From DASSJT01 sp035691065 (GTDB taxonomy: Bacteria; Actinomycetota; Actinomycetes; Actinomycetales; Dermatophilaceae): a stretch of 14,223 nucleotides of DNA. The translations under genes and the position numbers were made by a program. Within the stretch, counting starts at the first letter, position 1. The number at the start of each line of letters is the position of its first letter. Below are positions 9,778 to 14,223 of the stretch, piece by piece. Location: the NCBI GenBank assembly GCA_035691065.1, contig DASSJT010000154.1, positions 1 to 14,223 on the forward strand. The letters are read 5' to 3'. The notes under the pieces were generated by a model. It did no database searches. It had not been told where the DNA came from and saw nothing but the letters and a program-made list of their open reading frames with translations.

Positions 9778-9895
9778 CCACCCAGGGGGTGATGGCTCCG
9801 TGGGTCATCCAGGGGGAGATGACCCCAGAGGAAGTCGCCCAGGGGAGGCGACTTCCGGCCATACAACACCCGGCCTCAGGGGTTGGCCGGGTGTT
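9774..9895 (-). ncRNA. Array of four C-loop hairpins in the transglycosylase leader
   Basis: Read on the minus strand, four hairpins follow one another. H1, 9895-9865: stem AACACCCGGCC / GGCCGGGTGTT (11 bp), loop AACCCCTGA. H2, 9856-9830: stem GGAAGTCGCC / GGCGACTTCC (10 bp), loop TCCCCTG. H3, 9825-9802: stem GGGTCATC / GATGACCC (8 bp), loop TCCCCCTG. H4, 9799-9774: stem GGAGCCA / TGGCTCC (7 bp), loop TCACCCCCTGGG. The spacers are 8, 4 and 2 nt. Stem sequences are unrelated but each pairs perfectly, while all loops share C4-5TG, the pattern expected if structure and loop are selected. The array ends 15 nt before the gene's start codon. No known RNA family is recognised with confidence; C-rich loops recall the actinobacterial 6C RNA. 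Pairing is seen directly; function and strand are inferred. Confidence 0.7.
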
Positions 9896-9907
9896 TATGA
9901 AACCGAG

Positions 9908-9913
9908 ACCTTA
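9908..9913 (-). promoter_or_regulatory. Possible -10 box for the hairpin leader
   Basis: TAAGGT on the minus strand fits TANNNT. Transcription starting about 7 nt later would begin near 9901, a few bases before hairpin H1. No convincing -35 is seen (the nearest, TTGTAC at 9940-9935, has a 21-bp spacer). Confidence 0.35.
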
Positions 9914-9949
9914 CCGCAGAGTCACGCCCGTTGGGTACAACCCTGCGAT

Positions 9950-10022
9950 GTGGCTCACTCGTGTCGGAGAGGTGCAGATTGCTGGGCAGTTACTGCGGAG
10001 CCGCCCCGGCACGAGTGACCAC
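9950..10022 (-). repeat. Long 13-bp stem with internal dyads after phoH2
   Basis: GTGG-TCACTCGTG (10022-10010, minus strand) pairs with CACGAGTGA-G-CCAC (9963-9950), 13 bp with one bulged base, enclosing 46 nt. Inside lie a possible GGGCGG/CTGCCC stem and the near-palindrome GCAGTTACTGC (9986-9996, plus strand). It begins 5 nt after the phoH2 stop, so it may be a 3'-end structure of that mRNA or part of a larger structured RNA upstream of the transglycosylase. No U-run follows. Confidence 0.55.
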
Positions 10023-10026
10023 CATG

Positions 10027-11460
10027 TCAGACCTCGACGCCTCCTTCAAGCAGGTCGGTCACCAAGGCGGCGATCGGGCTGCGCTCGCTGCGGTTGAGGG
10101 TCACGTGCGCGAAGAGGGGATGCCCCTTGAGCGCCTCGATGACCGCGGCGACCCCGTCGTGGCGGCCGACGCGGAGGTTGTCACGCTGCGCCACGTCGTG
10201 GGTGAGGACCACCCGCGAGTTCTGGCCGATGCGCGACAACACGGTGAGGAGCACGTTGCGCTCCAGCGACTGGGCCTCGTCGACGATCACGAACGCGTCG
10301 TGCAGCGAGCGCCCGCGGATGTGCGTCAGCGGCATCACTTCCAGCATGCCCCGGTCGAGCACCTCCTCGACGACCTCGTGCGACACCAGGGCGCCGAGGG
10401 TGTCGAAGACGGCCTGGGCCCACGGGCCCATCTTCTCGGCCTCGCTGCCCGGCAGGTACCCGAGTTCCTGGCCGCCCACGGCATACAGCGGGCGGAACAC
10501 GACCACTCGCCGGTGCTGGCGCCGCTCCATGACCGCCTCGAGGCCGGCGCAGAGCGCGAGCGCGCTCTTGCCGGTGCCTGCACGCCCCCCGAGGCTGATG
10601 ATGCCGACGTCCGGGTCGAGCAGCAGGTCGAGGGCGATCCGCTGCTCGGCGCTGCGGCCGTGGAGTCCGAACGCGTCGCGGTCTCCCCGGACGAGCCGGA
10701 CGTGCTTGTCCGCGCCCACCCTCCCCAGGCCGCTGCCGCGGGGCGAGATCAGCTTGAGCCCGGTGTGGCACGGAAGCTCGGCCGCAGCCACGCTCTCCAG
10801 CCGGCCGTGCTCGTAGAGGTTGTCCATCTCCTCGACGGTCACCTCCAGCTCGTGCATGCCGGTCCACCCGGAGTCGACCGCGAGCTCGGCGCGGTACTCC
10901 TGCGCCATGAGGCCCACCGCCGAGGCCTTGACCCGCATCGGCAGGTCCTTGCTGACCACGGTCACGTCGCAGCCTTCGTTGGCGAGGTTCTTGGCCACGG
11001 ACAGGATGCGGGTGTCGTTGTCGCCGAGCCGGAACCCGGCCGGGAGCGCCATCGGGTCGGTGTGGTTGAGCTCGACGCGCAGCGAGCCGCCATCGTCGCC
11101 GACCGGCACCGGCGCGTCGAGGCGTCCGTGGGTGACCCGCAGGTCGTCGAGCATGCGCAGTGCCGTGCGCGCGAAGTAGCCGAGCTCGGGGTGGTGGCGC
11201 TTCCCCTCCAGCTCGGTCACGACGACGACCGGCACCACGACCTCGTGCTCCTTGAACCGGACCATGGCGCGCGGGTCGGATAGGAGCACCGAGGTGTCCA
11301 GGACATATGTCTTGTATGCCGGTGGGCTGGCTGGTGCGGACGTCTTCCGCTTGGTCTTCGTTGCCTTCGCCGGGGCGGTGTGCGTCGCTGCGCCCATGGT
11401 GGTGCGGGACGCGGGCGAATCGAAGGAGGGACGAGCCGTTCGGCTGGGTGTCGAGGCCAT
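10027..11460 (-). CDS. PhoH2-type protein: PIN ribonuclease fused to PhoH ATPase
   Basis: 477 residues from ATG 11460, chosen because AAGGAG lies 6 nt upstream; a start at 11478 would lose it. After a basic, Ser/Thr/Ala-rich N-terminus (1-48) comes a PIN domain with candidate metal ligands Asp55 (YVLDTSVLL), Glu83/Glu85 (VTELEGKRH), Asp149 (GDNDTRIL) and Asp172 (VSKDLP). The PhoH ATPase begins at about 265, with Walker A GRAGTGKSA at 292-300 and Walker B VIVDEAQ at 391-397. Mycobacterial PhoH2 is described as an RNA helicase/ribonuclease paired with a small upstream antitoxin gene phoAT. Here a 29-codon ORF lies upstream but its relation to PhoAT is unproven. Cytoplasmic. Two CGGCATAC words fall in the gene. 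Confidence 0.92.
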   Translation of the reverse strand: MASTPSRTARPSFDSPASRTTMGAATHTAPAKATKTKRKTSAPASPPAYKTYVLDTSVLLSDPRAMVRFKEHEVVVPVVVVTELEGKRHHPELGYFARTALRMLDDLRVTHGRLDAPVPVGDDGGSLRVELNHTDPMALPAGFRLGDNDTRILSVAKNLANEGCDVTVVSKDLPMRVKASAVGLMAQEYRAELAVDSGWTGMHELEVTVEEMDNLYEHGRLESVAAAELPCHTGLKLISPRGSGLGRVGADKHVRLVRGDRDAFGLHGRSAEQRIALDLLLDPDVGIISLGGRAGTGKSALALCAGLEAVMERRQHRRVVVFRPLYAVGGQELGYLPGSEAEKMGPWAQAVFDTLGALVSHEVVEEVLDRGMLEVMPLTHIRGRSLHDAFVIVDEAQSLERNVLLTVLSRIGQNSRVVLTHDVAQRDNLRVGRHDGVAAVIEALKGHPLFAHVTLNRSERSPIAALVTDLLEGGVEV

Positions 11461-11500
11461 TCTGTCTCCTTGGCACAACGCGCGCGGTGGCGCGGTGCGC

Positions 11501-11590
11501 CTACTCGCGGGCGAAGTGCCGGGACCTGGCCCGATCGCGGCGGTCGGGCCGGGTCCGGCCCTCCTGCCGGAGCGGTCTGTGCTCCTTCAC
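11501..11590 (-). CDS. Possible 29-residue Arg-rich leader peptide upstream of phoH2
   Basis: GTG at 11590 opens a 29-codon frame ending in TAG at 11503-11501, 40 bp before the phoH2 ATG. A well-placed ribosome binding site, GGGAGG, lies 6 nt upstream of the GTG. The peptide begins MKEHRPLRQEG and is very basic: about a third of residues are Arg, with no hydrophobic core. The frame stays open upstream but has no other start codon. A 7-bp hairpin (GGCCCGA 11528-11534 / TCGGGCC 11544-11550) lies within it. It could be a leader peptide, a short antitoxin in the place of PhoAT, or chance; its length and composition give little support for a folded protein. Confidence 0.35.
   Translation of the reverse strand: MKEHRPLRQEGRTRPDRRDRARSRHFARE
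11528..11550 (-). promoter_or_regulatory. Hairpin inside the phoH2 leader
   Basis: Perfect 7-bp stem GGCCCGA / TCGGGCC with a 9-nt loop, inside the small upstream ORF and 68 bp before the phoH2 start. It could act in attenuation, but such stems are common at this GC content. Confidence 0.3.
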
Positions 11591-11633
11591 GTCGGGCCTC
11601 CCGAGCGCGGTGCGGGTGCGTCGCGCTAGTCCG

Positions 11634-11662
11634 ACGGTACGTCCCCGGTGGTTTCCTGTCGC
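11634..11662 (-). promoter_or_regulatory. Possible promoter of phoH2 and its leader ORF
   Basis: On the minus strand, GCGACA (11662-11657; four of six matches to TTGACA) and TACCGT (11639-11634; TANNNT) are 17 bp apart, about 45 bp before the leader-ORF GTG. The 324-bp stretch 11461-11784 otherwise holds the leader ORF, the hairpin, a direct repeat and a terminator-like dyad, and no longer gene. Confidence 0.3.
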
Positions 11663-11691
11663 GCTGATTGGCGCGTGTCCACAGAGTTCAC

Positions 11692-11712
11692 ACCCCTGTC
11701 ACATGACCCCTG
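11692..11712. repeat. Direct repeat ACCCCTG flanking a dyad
   Basis: ACCCCTG occurs at 11692-11698 and 11706-11712, exactly 14 bp apart, with TCACATGA between. On the minus strand the units read CAGGGGT, complementary to the C4TG loops of the 9774-9895 hairpins. Could be an operator or an RNA pairing site. Confidence 0.4.
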
Positions 11713-11716
11713 CGCG

Positions 11717-11740
11717 CCGGGTGCGGAATCTGCAGCCCGG
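11717..11740 (-). terminator. Terminator-like hairpin after the isoprenyl transferase gene
   Basis: On the minus strand CCGGG-C-TGC pairs with GCACCCGG (8 bp, one bulged C, 7-nt loop AGATTCC), 45 bp beyond the stop of the gene. There is no T-run, as is usual for many actinobacterial terminators. Confidence 0.35.
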
Positions 11741-11784
11741 TGTCACGAGTGGGGAGGGGACGACGGTGGGGGCTAGGGCGGGGC

Positions 11785-12546
11785 TCAGGAGCCGAAGCGG
11801 CGGTTCCGCTCCGCATAGGCGCGCAGCGCCCGGAGGAAGTCGACGTGCCGGAAGTCGGGCCAGTAGGCCTCGCAGAAGTAGAACTCGCTGTGGGCGCTCT
11901 GCCAGAGCAGGAATCCGGAAAGGCGCTGCTCCCCCGAGGTGCGGATGACGAGGTCCGGGTCGGGCTGGCCCCTGGTGTACAGGTGCTCCGCGATGTGCTC
12001 GACCTGGAGGGTCTCCGCCAGCTCCTCGATGCTGGTGCCGTTCGCGGCGTGGGCGACGAGCATGGAGCGGACCGCATCGGTGATCTCCTGGCGCCCGCCG
12101 TAACCCACAGCCACGTTGACCGTCATGCCCTCGACCGCCTCGGTGAGGTCAGCGGCCTCCTTGAGCCGCTGCGCCGTGGCCGTGGGCAGCATGTCGAGCG
12201 ACCCGACCGGGTTGATCCGCCATCGACGGCTCTGGGCGAGGTCGGACACTGTGTTCTCGATGATGGTGAGCAGTGGGGCCAGCTCGGCCTCCGGGCGGTT
12301 GAGGTTGTCGGTCGACAGCAGCCAGAGGGTGACGATCTCGACGCGGGCGTCCTCGCACCACCCGAGGAAGTTCGCGATGTTGTCGGCACCAGCCTGGTGG
12401 CCTTCCTTGGTGCCCGCCCCCCGGGCGCGTGCCCAGCGACGGTTGCCGTCCAGCATGACCCCCACGTGCCGGGGAACTGGGCCCTTGGCGAGGCGGCGGC
12501 TCAGTCGGCGCTCGTAGGCGGCATAGAGCAGGTCGTTCAACGCCAT
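11785..12546 (-). CDS. Isoprenyl transferase (cis-prenyltransferase; possibly (2Z,6E)-farnesyl diphosphate synthase)
   Basis: Condenses isopentenyl diphosphate with an allylic diphosphate in the cis configuration, feeding polyprenyl-phosphate carriers for wall synthesis. 253 residues from ATG 12546, which has GAGGAG 7 nt upstream. Motifs: MLDGNRRWAR at 31-40 (catalytic Asp33), STDNLNRP at 78-85, VGYGGRQEI at 147-155, IRTSGEQRLSGFLLWQS at 201-217 and EFYF at 221-224. The N-terminus (MALNDLLYAAYERRL) and its place divergent from hemolysin III resemble M. tuberculosis Rv1086, the Z-farnesyl diphosphate synthase, more than the long-chain enzyme Rv2361c. Chain length cannot be fixed from sequence inspection; UppS remains possible. 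Confidence 0.92.
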   Translation of the reverse strand: MALNDLLYAAYERRLSRRLAKGPVPRHVGVMLDGNRRWARARGAGTKEGHQAGADNIANFLGWCEDARVEIVTLWLLSTDNLNRPEAELAPLLTIIENTVSDLAQSRRWRINPVGSLDMLPTATAQRLKEAADLTEAVEGMTVNVAVGYGGRQEITDAVRSMLVAHAANGTSIEELAETLQVEHIAEHLYTRGQPDPDLVIRTSGEQRLSGFLLWQSAHSEFYFCEAYWPDFRHVDFLRALRAYAERNRRFGS

Positions 12547-12666
12547 GAGCTCACTCCTCGTTCGGGCGCGCGTCACGATTCAGTCCCGCGCAGCCTCGAC
12601 AACGCTACTCCAGCCGCCCGTGAGCCGGGATCGGCACGTCACGACGCACCCACACACAGAACCTAC

Positions 12667-12694
12667 TTGACAGTAAGTTACGCAACCGTAGGTT
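12667..12694 (+). promoter_or_regulatory. hemolysin III promoter with overlapping dyad operator
   Basis: TTGACA (12667-12672) and TAGGTT (12689-12694) are 16 bp apart, a near-consensus promoter placing the start about 5-6 nt before the ATG at 12707. An imperfect dyad covers it: AAGTTACG (12675-12682), CAAC, CGTAGGTT (12687-12694), with six of eight positions paired and TACG-CAAC-CGTA perfect. In addition GTAAGTTAC (12673-12681) is repeated as GTAGGTTAC (12688-12696), and AACCTAC (12660-12666) mirrors GTAGGTT (12688-12694). Overlap of a dyad with the spacer and -10 is typical of repressor sites, for example TetR-type; the regulator is unknown. Confidence 0.65.
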
Positions 12695-12706
12695 ACAGTG
12701 GGGACC

Positions 12707-13408
12707 ATGCGAGCTGAGCCGAACCTCCCCGAGGTGCCCCACGAGGGAGCCATCGAGACCATGGTCGCAGCGGTCAAGCCGCGCCTGCGCGGCTGGCTGC
12801 ACGCCGGCATGGTGCCGCTGACCGTGGCCGCGGGTGTCGTCCTCATCGCCCTGGCGCCGTCGACCCCGGCGCGAATCGCCGCCGCAGTGTTCTCCGCCAC
12901 CGCGTGGTTGCTGTTCGGCACCTCTGCCGTCTACCACCGTGGGAACTGGTCGCCCCGGGTCGCTGGGGTGCTCAAGCGGCTGGACCACTCCAACATCTTC
13001 CTGATCATCGCGGGCAGCTACACGCCGTTCGCCCTGCTCCTCCCGCGGGATGACGCGCGCACCATGCTGGCCATCGTCTGGGGTGGCGCGGTGGTCGGCG
13101 TGCTCTTCCGCGTGCTGTGGGTGGGGGCGCCGCGCTGGCTCTACACGCCGGTCTATGTCGCCCTGGGCTGGGTGGCCGTGTTCTACCTGGGGCCCCTGCT
13201 GCACGGGGGCGGAGTCGCCATCGTGACGCTGATTGCGGTCGGCGGCCTGCTCTACACGCTGGGCGCGGTGGTCTACGGCATCAAGCGGCCCAACCCGTCG
13301 CCCCGGTGGTTCGGCTTCCACGAGGTCTTCCACGCCCTGACCATCGCGGCGTTCATCGTGCACTACGTGGCGGCGTCGATGACCGTCTACGGCACCTCGG
13401 CGGCGTAG
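12707..13408 (+). CDS. Hemolysin III family / TrhA-like PAQR membrane protein
   Basis: Integral membrane protein of 233 residues in the PAQR/hemolysin III family, with about seven hydrophobic segments (near 32-50, 56-74, 94-112, 118-138, 147-165, 168-191, 208-228). Candidate metal-site residues are His77 (SAVYH 73-77), Asp93-His94 (RLDHSN) and His205/His209 (FHEVFHA). Members are linked to membrane-fluidity control; haemolytic activity should not be assumed. The ATG at 12707 lies only about 13 nt after a strong -10 (TAGGTT), so the leader is very short. It is divergent from the isoprenyl transferase gene, the same arrangement as Rv1085c/Rv1086 in M. tuberculosis. A terminator-like hairpin overlaps the stop. 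Confidence 0.93.
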   Translation: MRAEPNLPEVPHEGAIETMVAAVKPRLRGWLHAGMVPLTVAAGVVLIALAPSTPARIAAAVFSATAWLLFGTSAVYHRGNWSPRVAGVLKRLDHSNIFLIIAGSYTPFALLLPRDDARTMLAIVWGGAVVGVLFRVLWVGAPRWLYTPVYVALGWVAVFYLGPLLHGGGVAIVTLIAVGGLLYTLGAVVYGIKRPNPSPRWFGFHEVFHALTIAAFIVHYVAASMTVYGTSAA

Positions 13409-13426
13409 ACCGTCCCTGGGGCGGTC
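13408..13426. terminator. Probable bidirectional terminator between hemolysin III and VOC genes
   Basis: GACCGTCC / GGGCGGTC form an 8-bp stem (one G-T wobble) with a 3-nt loop in the 27-bp gap between two convergent genes. The flanking TAGACC (13406-13411) and GGTCTA (13433-13438), which hold the two stop codons, are also reverse complements. No T-run. Confidence 0.5.
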
Positions 13427-13435
13427 CCGCAGGGT

Positions 13436-13810
13436 CTATGCGTTCTGCCAGAGCCCGATGACGTTGCCCTCGGGGTCGGTGAAGTACGCGGTGAACCCCA
13501 TGTCCCCGACCGGCATCCGGCCTCGCACGACCGAGCCACCGCGTTCGGTCACCTGGGCCAGCGTCGCGTCGATGTCGGCGACGTCGATGACCACCACCGG
13601 GTGCCCCAGCGGGGTGCCACGCTCGCCCATCCCCCCGTTGATGAACCCAGCCTCGGTGGCGCCCTGCTCGCCGGTGGGGCCGGTGGTGACCAGCGTGTAG
13701 TCCATGCCTGGGACGTCCTGCAGCTGCCAGCCGAACAGCTCGCTGTAGAACGACCTGGCCCTGGCGCCGTCGTCGAACGGAATCTCGAAGTGAACGACGC
13801 GACCACTCAT
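13436..13810 (-). CDS. VOC family protein (glyoxalase/bleomycin-resistance fold)
   Basis: 124-residue single-domain protein of the vicinal oxygen chelate superfamily, function unknown. The ATG at 13810 is set by a strong ribosome binding site, AGGAGG, 7 nt upstream; upstream in-frame codons to 13867 lack one. The two beta-alpha-beta-beta-beta units are visible: VVHFEIPFDDGARARSFYSE at 5-24 with LFGWQL, then HPVVVIDVADIDATLAQV at 70-87 ending in AYFTDPEGNVIGLWQNA at 108-124. His7, His70 and Glu114 are possible metal ligands but not enough to name a reaction. Convergent with hemolysin III. The neighbouring upstream gene ends 81 bp away. Confidence 0.85.
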   Translation of the reverse strand: MSGRVVHFEIPFDDGARARSFYSELFGWQLQDVPGMDYTLVTTGPTGEQGATEAGFINGGMGERGTPLGHPVVVIDVADIDATLAQVTERGGSVVRGRMPVGDMGFTAYFTDPEGNVIGLWQNA

Positions 13811-13874
13811 GACAGACCTCCTGAGGTGGGTATCCAAAGACCCCATCATGGCCGGAGCACACGCCAACCGGGAT

Positions 13875-13888
13875 GGGCCAGAAGGCCC
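13875..13888 (-). terminator. Small hairpin after the membrane-protein gene
   Basis: GGGCC-TTCT-GGCCC on the minus strand starts 3 nt after the TAA of the upstream gene. The 5-bp GC stem with a TTCT tetraloop could be a weak terminator; no T-run. Confidence 0.3.
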
Positions 13889-13891
13889 GGC

Positions 13892-14223
13892 TTACCTGCG
13901 CTGGCCCTCGGAGTCGTTGCTGCCGTCGACGGAGCTTTCCACGGCGCCACCCCGCTCGGCGTCGCCGCCCCGCTCAGCGTCGCCGCTTGGGTCGGTGTCG
14001 TCCCCTGCCGACGGGTCACCTCCGGCTGGCGGGCCCTCTTGTCGGGGCGCGTCCTGCTCCGAGTGCAGTCCCGACGGGCCTCCATCGACACCGTGCTGGT
14101 CGGCATCATGCTGGTCGGCCTCGCGGCGAGCCGCCTCCTCTTCCTGCTGGGCGCGGTAGGACATGCGCCGCATGCGGGCGTTCATGTTGCGCATCAGCAG
14201 CCACAGCGCGATGGCGAGGACGA
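13892..14223 (-). CDS. Small membrane protein with acidic low-complexity tail, N-terminus off the window
   Basis: The frame is open at the right edge, with 109 codons visible. The first residues (VLAIALWLLMRNMN) are the end of a membrane helix, followed by a basic stretch (ARMRRMSYRAQ) that suggests a cytoplasmic tail, then EEEAARREADQ and a disordered Asp/Gly/Ser/Pro-rich region to the end. An ATG at 14194 is in frame but would cut the helix, so the true start is most likely beyond 14223. The tail contains a tandem GDAERG repeat. Function not recognised; short proteins of this layout are common hypothetical proteins in actinobacteria. Confidence 0.7.
   Translation of the reverse strand, partial: VLAIALWLLMRNMNARMRRMSYRAQQEEEAARREADQHDADQHGVDGGPSGLHSEQDAPRQEGPPAGGDPSAGDDTDPSGDAERGGDAERGGAVESSVDGSNDSEGQRR
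13951..13986 (-). repeat. Tandem 18-bp repeat coding GDAERG twice
   Basis: Two adjacent 18-bp units (13951-13968 and 13969-13986) are identical at 17 of 18 bases. They lie in the disordered tail of the membrane protein and keep the frame. A likely recent slippage duplication. Confidence 0.85.

Noticed and set aside
9759..9869. N-terminal extension of the transglycosylase from a GTG at 9869
   Set aside because: It has no good ribosome binding site and only translates the hairpin loops into PL-containing repeats. ATG 9758 has an ideal ribosome binding site followed by a normal export signal.
9774..9895. CsrA/RsmA-type hairpins with GGA-like loops on the plus strand (loops read CAGGGG)
   Set aside because: The loops lack the ANGGA core in most copies, CsrA is not typical of actinobacteria, and no plus-strand gene lies downstream.
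9774..10022. Cyclic-di-AMP (ydaO-yuaA) riboswitch, common before actinobacterial cell-wall hydrolase genes
   Set aside because: The context fits but I could not find its conserved blocks on the minus strand; the tandem C-loop hairpins are not part of that fold. A covariance search should confirm.
9680..10097. Plus-strand open frames across the phoH2-transglycosylase gap
   Set aside because: No ribosome binding site, no recognisable domain, and they run through the inverted repeats and into phoH2 in antisense.

Overview
The window is a high-GC chromosomal segment from an actinobacterium. Family-level features (AcpS/Nnr/Alr/TsaE order, short-chain-type isoprenyl transferase beside hemolysin III, PIN-PhoH protein, aggregation-promoting-factor-like secreted transglycosylase) fit the Micrococcales, possibly an Intrasporangiaceae-like genus; that placement is an inference. 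No insertion sequence, prophage gene, CRISPR array, rRNA or tRNA was seen. It is mostly a core housekeeping region.

Layout. (1) 1-6450, minus strand: a tightly packed run read glmS > acpS > nnr > alr > alpha/beta hydrolase > tsaE (tsaE runs off the left edge). Gaps are 31, 4 and 22 bp, then overlaps of 1 bp (TGATG) and 4 bp (ATGA). It combines cell-wall precursor supply (GlmS, Alr), carrier-protein activation (AcpS), NAD(P)HX repair (Nnr) and the t6A ATPase (TsaE). (2) 6528-9016, plus strand: coaA and fumC, divergent from glmS. (3) 9018-11460, minus strand: a PIN-PhoH2 gene (with a possible 29-codon leader ORF) and a secreted lytic-transglycosylase-like protein, separated by 268 bp of strongly structured non-coding DNA. 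(4) 11785-12546, minus: isoprenyl transferase; 12707-13408, plus: hemolysin III/TrhA, divergent. The hlyIII-isoprenyl transferase pair, phoH2, coaA and fum also lie near each other in Mycobacterium tuberculosis (Rv1085c-Rv1098c region), so this is an old actinobacterial neighbourhood. (5) 13436-13810, minus: a small VOC protein; 13892-14223, minus: the C-terminal part of a small membrane protein.

Two things go beyond ordinary annotation. First, the leader of the transglycosylase gene (9774-9895) holds four consecutive hairpins whose stems all differ in sequence yet pair, while every loop carries C4-5TG (sense strand). A possible -10 box puts the transcript start at the foot of the first hairpin, and the last hairpin shares its 3' arm with a possible anti-Shine-Dalgarno pairing. 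This looks like an unnamed structured regulatory RNA. Second, the octamer CGGCATAC occurs at least 11 times on the two strands across 11 kb, in all reading frames and between genes, and forces rare ATA and TAT codons; nine copies share the preceding A. It behaves like a selected genome-wide DNA word.
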